Shown here: positions 58,668-64,000 of the stretch, one piece after another
Position numbering within the stretch: the stretch's first letter is position 1
How the letters are laid out: the number at the start of each line of letters is the position of its first letter
Assembly: GCF_009870125.1 (NCBI RefSeq)
Contig: NC_046681.1
Span: 24,822,001-24,886,000, forward strand
Length of the DNA: 64,000 bases
Direction: 5' to 3'
Source of the DNA: Drosophila pseudoobscura
Lineage: Eukaryota > Arthropoda > Insecta > Diptera > Drosophilidae
The notes under the pieces: generated by a model
What the model saw: the letters and a program-made list of their open reading frames with translations, nothing else
What the model was told of the DNA's origin: nothing
Database searches by the model: none
Made by a program: the position numbers and the translations under genes

Positions 58668-60194
58668 TCAGGCGCTGTCATAGTAGTATTCGTCATTTCC
58701 TTGTTGTTGTGTCGAAACGTGATCTTCTGGTCCTGCCGCATTTGCTTCTAATCCGAAGTCTCCACCGCCGTTGTTGAACTGTTGCCACGACTGCTGGCTG
58801 TGCATCTGTTGATATAGATTGTCCCTTGCCCTTAACTGCCCAGTGGTGTCCGATACTATGCGATTGAGTTCCACAAGCGTCTGCAACAGCTGGTTGCCCT
58901 CACCCTGAAGCGATTGGGGACCGGGTTCCCCCTGTCGCTGTAATCCCAGCATTGTCATTATCCGACGAACGTGCGTCTTTGATTGGACGATGTGCTTCGC
59001 GAGAATGCCGCCCCGCACATCCGCATCGGCTGTATCGATTAGGATTTGTTCCAGCTCCTGATGCAGCTTTAGGTTTTTTTTCTCAAGGTTCTTGGCCCGA
59101 TCCTCTAACCTCTGACGATCATCCGGCTTAGCCACCGCCTGTTTTGCTCTCAAGAGCTCCCCGCTCAGCTGCTGAATGATATCCTTCAGCCTACTGACCT
59201 CATCCTCATGCTGTTGATCCAATCGCAGCCCTGGCTTTTTCATGACTGGCAGAGTCCGATCCGCAAAGCGAAGAGTTCTCATAGTCTCGGATACATTGGC
59301 GTCGGCGGAACTCACGCAGGCAATAAGCAGTCTAATGGACCTGCCGCCCAACGAGTCCTGCAGCAGCCTCGTCAGCAACGACTGTCCGTAGGGAATGTAT
59401 TCGGGCGCAATTTCCCCATAAGCCAAAGTGTTCAACACGTTGCCAAGGGCCACGAGACCCTCCTTGGATCGGTCAGCATCGTTGCCAAAAATCCAGCATC
59501 CCGAAGCGGCCAGATCTACAAAATTGAGCTTGGTGGTGGTTTCAGAGCCAGGGCCTCCTCCACCCAACTTCCTGGCTACCAATGTTAATGTCAATATGGA
59601 ATGGGATTCGGAAGGCTTCTCGCCCACTGCCCGTTTGGCAAAGCCCCGCATCAGATGATCGGTTACCTCCTTGGCGGAGCTGACCTCCAGTTCTGTCAGA
59701 CCGGGCCCCACAAGGCGGCTGCTCAAATTATTTCTTGGCAAGAGGAGGTCAAATAGCTCCTCCTGGTAGATCTTCACGAACGAACAGCTCACACGGAAAG
59801 TGTACGACTTCTTCAGAGTTGAAATGTACTGGAAGAGGTAGTGCACGGCTCGCGGAATCAAGCCCACGTTGTCGTCCATCACACCATTGAAGTCCGTGCC
59901 CATGGTGTAGGTCTTGCCGTAACCCTTTTGGCCGTAGGCCAAGATGGTCACGTCGAATCCCTGAAAAAGTCTCTTCAACCTCGACTGGACACAGGCCTCG
60001 AAAAGATCCTTCTGGGTATCCCTTTGGTCGAAAACATAGTTAAAAGCGAAGCTTTCATGGAAATCCACCGACACATGGGGCAATCCGTCCGGTGTTCGCT
60101 TCACCGCAGTGCTGCTTTTACATTCCAACTCCATGCTGTTCATTGGACGCAAGCGCACTGCTACAGACATCGGGGTATCAAAAAAGTGGGACAT
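58668..60194 (-). CDS. Intronless divergent kinesin, kinesin-4-like motor
   Basis: Motor-domain protein with a short coiled-coil tail. From the preferred start ATG (60192-60194, MSHFFDTPMSVAVRLRPM) it is 508 aa; an in-frame Met at 60263 would add 23 residues. The motor (about 8-340) ends LLIACVSSADANVSETMRTLRFADR, and RLLQDSLGG resembles kinesin-4 (KIF4/Klp3A) proteins. Key motifs are altered. The P-loop reads GQKGYGKTYT, keeping GKT but replacing GQTGSGKT. Switch I reads PSESHSI for NxxSSRSH. Switch II reads DLAASGC for DLAGSE. Thus ATP hydrolysis may be impaired or modified. A coiled coil (about 355-410) and a Gln-rich tail follow. The lack of any intron over 1.5 kb suggests a retrocopy. 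It lies between two groups of tRNA-Asp genes. I do not recognise a named ortholog. Confidence 0.85.
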   Translation of the reverse strand: MSHFFDTPMSVAVRLRPMNSMELECKSSTAVKRTPDGLPHVSVDFHESFAFNYVFDQRDTQKDLFEACVQSRLKRLFQGFDVTILAYGQKGYGKTYTMGTDFNGVMDDNVGLIPRAVHYLFQYISTLKKSYTFRVSCSFVKIYQEELFDLLLPRNNLSSRLVGPGLTELEVSSAKEVTDHLMRGFAKRAVGEKPSESHSILTLTLVARKLGGGGPGSETTTKLNFVDLAASGCWIFGNDADRSKEGLVALGNVLNTLAYGEIAPEYIPYGQSLLTRLLQDSLGGRSIRLLIACVSSADANVSETMRTLRFADRTLPVMKKPGLRLDQQHEDEVSRLKDIIQQLSGELLRAKQAVAKPDDRQRLEDRAKNLEKKNLKLHQELEQILIDTADADVRGGILAKHIVQSKTHVRRIMTMLGLQRQGEPGPQSLQGEGNQLLQTLVELNRIVSDTTGQLRARDNLYQQMHSQQSWQQFNNGGGDFGLEANAAGPEDHVSTQQQGNDEYYYDSA

Positions 60195-60263
60195 CTTCGA
60201 ATCGAACAACGAAATTTCGATCGGTAAAATAAACTTATTTTTGGTTGGAGTAACAAATTCCAA

Positions 60264-60473
60264 ATGAATACTTATTCTAAATGAATACTTAACTTTCTAA
60301 GAGATGGCTCGACTTGTTACAATAGGGATACTATGTGAAACTAATACCAAAATGCCTTATTTGTATTTGACATAGATTACAAATGCTGCGTGAGGTAAGA
60401 ATCCAGCGAAAAGAAAAATTTGCCTAAAACATACAATTTAACAAATTAGAAGAAAAAAAGAATTTTTACATCT
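60264..60473. other. Kinesin-gene upstream region
   Basis: AT-rich; it would hold the kinesin promoter. No recognised core element. Confidence 0.4.
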
Positions 60474-60545
60474 CTCCCCGACGGGGAATTGAACCCCGGT
60501 CTCCCGCGTGACAGGCGGGGATACTGACCACTATACTATCGAGGA
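60474..60545 (-). tRNA. tRNA:Asp-GTC: tRNA-Asp (GTC)
   Basis: Same 72-nt sequence on the minus strand. Upstream (right) flank GTAAGCACCTTGCCAAATGC is the inverted counterpart of the flank left of 58041. A T-rich run follows on the left (TTCTTTTTTTCTTC on the minus strand). Confidence 0.97.
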
Positions 60546-60922
60546 TGTTGTAAGCACCTTGCCAAATGCAACACTTGAAAATCGTTAGAATTCACTTGTA
60601 ATTCTGTTCTTCATTAGTACCTGTGGTTTTTGTTTGGTTTTGTATTTAATATATTTTAACAAGCCTAGAATCGCCCTCTAAGGTTTTAGTGGCGAAGGCT
60701 GGATACCTGGTGTGTTTACAAATTGTGTTTAACACGGTTTAAGTACCTGAGGGGGGTGTCTTCAGATGTATTTTTGAGACAGACAAACTAATCAGCTATT
60801 GATGCTGATCAATATATGAATATGTGTTACATTAAGGGCTCGAATACGCTTCTTTCTCTACTCCTTTCTATAACGTTTGAATACCGAGTAAGAAAAGCAA
60901 AAAAAAAGAAATTCGTATTTCT
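60546..60922. other. Spacer with degenerate dispersed-repeat fragment
   Basis: Contains the tRNA upstream flank (60546-60600) and, at about 60778-60895, a decayed relative of the repeat at 25225-25390. No gene seen. Confidence 0.4.
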
Positions 60923-60994
60923 CTCCCCGACGGGGAATTGAACCCCGGTCTCCCGCGTGACAGGCGGGGATACTGACCACTATACTATCGAGGA
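60923..60994 (-). tRNA. tRNA:Asp-GTC: tRNA-Asp (GTC)
   Basis: Identical copy, 449 bp to the right of the previous one. Its upstream flank (GCTCGCCAAATGCTACACTT) is shared with three other copies. Confidence 0.97.
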
Positions 60995-61384
60995 TGTTGA
61001 AAGCCGCTCGCCAAATGCTACACTTGAAAGTCGTTAGATTATAGTTTTGGGTTTTTGTTTGGCTCTGGCCACAGTAGCCGTCGCTGGACTTATGGGTTTT
61101 GTTTTGCATTTAATTTTGTATTTAATATATTTAGACAGGGCTAGAATCACCCTCCAAAGTTGTATGGCTAGGGGAGAGGTTTCTTGATGTGTTTACGTTT
61201 ATGTCTCTGCGGGGTAATGACTGTCGTCAGCTGGAAGTATCTCTGGGAGTGTGCAGACGGAGGGAGAGACAGACTTGGCTATCGAATCAAGATTTTAGGT
61301 AAATTTTGTGATCGGAAACGCTACTCCTAATACCGTTTGAATATCGGGTATATAAAAAAAGAAGAAAAAAGGATTTTCACATTT

Positions 61385-61456
61385 CTCCCCGACGGGGAAT
61401 TGAACCCCGGTCTCCCGCGTGACAGGCGGGGATACTGACCACTATACTATCGAGGA
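61385..61456 (-). tRNA. tRNA:Asp-GTC: tRNA-Asp (GTC)
   Basis: Identical coding sequence, but the upstream flank (GTTGAATTTCCGGAGTC) is not the one shared by the other four copies. This suggests a different origin or a flank lost by recombination. Confidence 0.97.
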
Positions 61457-61692
61457 CGTTGAATTTCCGGAGTCTAGCGGAAAATTCGAAAAACAATTCT
61501 AAATGTTATTTATTCTAGTACTGGATCTATTTTTATTATTGGTCTATGTTACTAATCATGTTTTCCTTTTTGCAATATTTAATTTTAATTTAATCGATTT
61601 CCGGTATAACTTATACAAAAATATATACATATACATATAATTTAATAACTTCCATCCACTTTAAGTCAACCACTTGTGGATTTGACACTTAC
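61457..61692. other. AT-rich spacer
   Basis: Between the last tRNA and the first exon of the next gene. Nothing recognisable. Confidence 0.4.
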
Positions 61693-61827
61693 CAATCTCC
61701 ATGACTTTCTCTTTGTCGTGTGTGATGGCTTCGAATCCCTCCAAGCTCGGTCCCGGTCCCATTTCCATTGCATTCAATGCGGCTGCAATGGCTTCGTCGT
61801 CTGGCCAAACATTCGCACTGAATTCAC
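61693..61827 (-). CDS. Single exon of an unidentified gene
   Basis: Acceptor TTTCTTCTTTGTAG at about 61828 and donor GAGATTG|GTAAGT at 61692 bound a 135-nt exon. In one frame it is fully open, 45 codons, encoding an acidic segment (EFSANVWPDDEAIAAALNAM, then MGPGPSLEGF). Both ends are in phase 1, so it could be skipped without a frame shift. The gene would extend right and left, the left part probably beyond the tRNA cluster. I do not recognise the protein. A Cys-rich stretch to the right (61945-61985; LKCAQCNCQCQ in one frame) could be a neighbouring exon, but its donor GTAGTG is poor. Confidence 0.5.
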
Positions 61828-64000
61828 CTACAAAGAAGAACCAAAGAAACCCATTCAGAAATATAGTAAATTGAAAAACTGTGTAACTAATTTGTAAGCA
61901 GAGAGAAAGAGTGGACAGAAATAGAGCGGGAGTGAGACATGGGGAGCACTACCCTGGCACTGGCAGTTGCACTGGGCGCACTTGAGTTGCTCCTCTGTGG
62001 CGCCAGGCAAATGTCAATTAATAATTTAACAACAACAATTGTCGGATTGTGGGGCGCCTGAAATACGAGATCTTAATTGAAAATAGAAATGCAGAGGGCC
62101 GGCTCTGTGGAGATATTAGTGCTGCAGAAAGTTCAATAGGGAGGCGGTTGGGTTGGGGTTTCTCCATTCTTCCTGTATTGCGGATGAGCGGATGAGCGTG
62201 GGCCAAGTTGACTGCATGTGGGATGCCCGGACTGGCAGCTAAACGTGTGTCATAAACTTGGTCAAAAGGCTGTAATTTGCCGCTTCCCTCGGAAACCAGT
62301 CTGCCTGCTGCTGCTGCCGCCGGCAGTCCCTGTCTCCATCCCCCGGCCGACTTAAAGACGTCTACGCGCATCTTTAAGATACTGTTTGACAGGCCTGCCG
62401 AGATTACGTCTAGTTCTGTCGTCTGCACGCAACCCAGACTTTCGAGGATGACGCTGACGACTCGTCGGCCCACGTTGCTGCCTAGACGAGGACTCTGCGG
62501 CTCTGCGACTCTGGTACTTGCCATCCACTTCATTGAGGTGCGAATCGTTGACGCTGGGGGCTCCCGGAGCTCCCACTGGGAAACTTTCATGGTCTGGCAG
62601 CATGAAAGGCAGTCAGCGGAAGCAGCTCAGACTCTGTGTCTTAACGGAAGGGGGCGATTCAACGTCTGGGAGGCAGAGAGAGGCAGACAGCGTAGTATTT
62701 CCCAGATAAATTTGCCAAAATTAATGAACAAACTTCATACATCATTTGATAAGCGAAAAAGTGGTTCGGCCTGAGCGGAATTATCAAAACATTATTTATT
62801 ATTTATGATGCGTCTCATTTCGAGTGGCAGAGACACACAACACAGGGAAATGTGTGTCACTCAACGGGCAATTGAAAACGCGCGCTCTCGCTGGGTGGCA
62901 TGCAGCGAAAATCGCCAGCAAAAATTCAGCGTAAATCTGTCAAAATACTGTCCGATGAATTATGCGAGTGCCAGTCCGATAATAAACTGCAATGGAATGG
63001 GGGTGGGCTACGAGAGGCTACGAGGTGTATGAACGACTTTCAGTTGATCTAATAGACGCAAGTCTATTATTCCGCTCATCCGAAAGTGATGATTGCACAA
63101 AAAATATCTACATTGTGATGTGTCAATTCAAACATGAGGCAGATGGTATGTGTTGCTGATCCGGAAAAGTACCACCACCTGAAATTGAGACACTAGCAGA
63201 ACCATCGGTCATCGGCATGAATCCCGATTCAAACCTGTTTCTGAAGGCCGTTCTCTCTGAGGAAGACTCTCCATATAAGAACAGAACGTTCATTTATTGG
63301 GATGCCAATTCTCTTAAGACCAAAGGGAATAATTATCAATTAATGTTCCCAAAATCAAGTCCATATTTTGTGTACATGTTGAATTATATCTATGATACCA
63401 ACTCGCATAAAACCCCAAAGAATATTTGAAACACCCGCAACATTGACAGAGTATTTAAGGCCTTTGGACTGCACAGGCTCCCAGTGCACTGACTATGCAA
63501 ATCCAAAATTGATAAAGACCCAAACATGTGCCCCAGGAGAGTGTTTGACTATCGCTAATTGATTGAGTGCCTTGGCACTTGCCGACTCCATTCGCAGACT
63601 GAGCTACGTAATTCCCCTGAAGCGTTGTTGGGGCTGATAATTTCGTGTTTTTTTTTCGCACTCAGACACTCTTTGCTTCGCTTGGCAGTTACACAAGCCA
63701 TCTATCAAAGATTGTGAATGGTGGGTGGAAAATGTTACGGGTCTTTCCAAGAACCAAACCAAAACAAACCACAAAACAGCACAAACGGAGAACAAAACAA
63801 AAGAGAATAGAAACGTGACAACCCAGGTGGGTGCAGCAAAACAACAATCAACTGATAGGAAAGGCTAAGGCAGCGGTACACTGGGAAAAACAAAACGAGA
63901 AATATGCTCGTGAGATAGGCAAAGAAAACTTTGGGCAAAGTGAACTGAGCGGCAGGAAGATTCAGATTGTTTATATTTCACACTAGTATAAGTAAAATCT
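61828..64000. other. Region with possible further exons of the unidentified gene
   Basis: On the minus strand 62603-62352 is open for 83 codons with a hydrophilic, Arg/Ser-rich composition (MLPDHESFPVGAPGAPSVND at the start), overlapped by a 190-codon frame (62590-62018). I cannot decide which, if either, is real, nor place splice sites with confidence. From 62.8 kb to the end I see no supported feature. Confidence 0.3.

Noticed and set aside
1-64000. CRISPR arrays, bacterial operons, prophage or viral genes
   Set aside because: None seen. The repeats are microsatellites, short tandem duplications and a TIR element, and the genes are intron-bearing animal genes.

Overview
This is insect nuclear DNA from a Drosophila, and probably not D. 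melanogaster. Evidence for the genus: short GT-AG introns of 56-70 bp, Ohler motif 1 and DRE promoter elements, many purine and CA/GT microsatellites, and proteins that read as close orthologs of thickveins, TpnC25D, Cyp28d and Dlg5. I could not fix the species.

Layout. 1-5.6 kb: the main exons of a Spätzle-family ligand (probably spz3, + strand); its first coding exon was not found. 6.2-15.5 kb: Dlg5 (- strand), whose nine coding exons sum to exactly 1,975 codons, with a 5' UTR exon and a motif-1/DRE promoter near 15.5 kb. 15.5-20.9 kb: gene-poor and repeat-rich, with a broken small ORF and a candidate mobile element of about 2.5 kb (17821-20344). The element is bounded by inverted repeats of about 190 bp and holds tandem exon/intron-like modules, a 34-bp perfect palindrome and a 23-bp tandem array. 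20.9-26.2 kb: a Cyp28d P450 (+) and a TBC1D19-like TBC-domain gene (-), tail to tail. 29.6-52.6 kb: TpnC25D (+) and thickveins (tkv, -), also tail to tail with nearly touching poly(A) signals. tkv has two alternative first coding exons (52.6 kb and 35.9 kb) and a recursive splice (ratchet) site in its 19.4-kb intron. 58-61.5 kb: five tRNA-Asp(GTC) genes around an intronless, divergent kinesin. 61.7-64 kb: one convincing exon (61693-61827, -) and possible exons of an unidentified gene.

How the genes relate. They are independent animal genes, not an operon. tkv is the type I BMP (Dpp) receptor; the Spätzle protein is a Toll-type ligand precursor; Dlg5 is a junctional MAGUK scaffold; TpnC25D is a muscle calcium sensor; Cyp28d is a microsomal P450. 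From memory of the D. melanogaster map, tkv, TpnC25D and Cyp28d are near 25C-D while Dlg5 is elsewhere on 2L. If so, a synteny breakpoint lies between about 15.5 and 20.9 kb, where the inverted-repeat element sits.

The best candidates for a second look are that element, the tkv ratchet site, the tkv exon readable in two frames, the degenerate kinesin between tRNA clusters, the TBC protein lacking both catalytic finger residues, and a same-strand CACTGTT cluster in the tkv intron.
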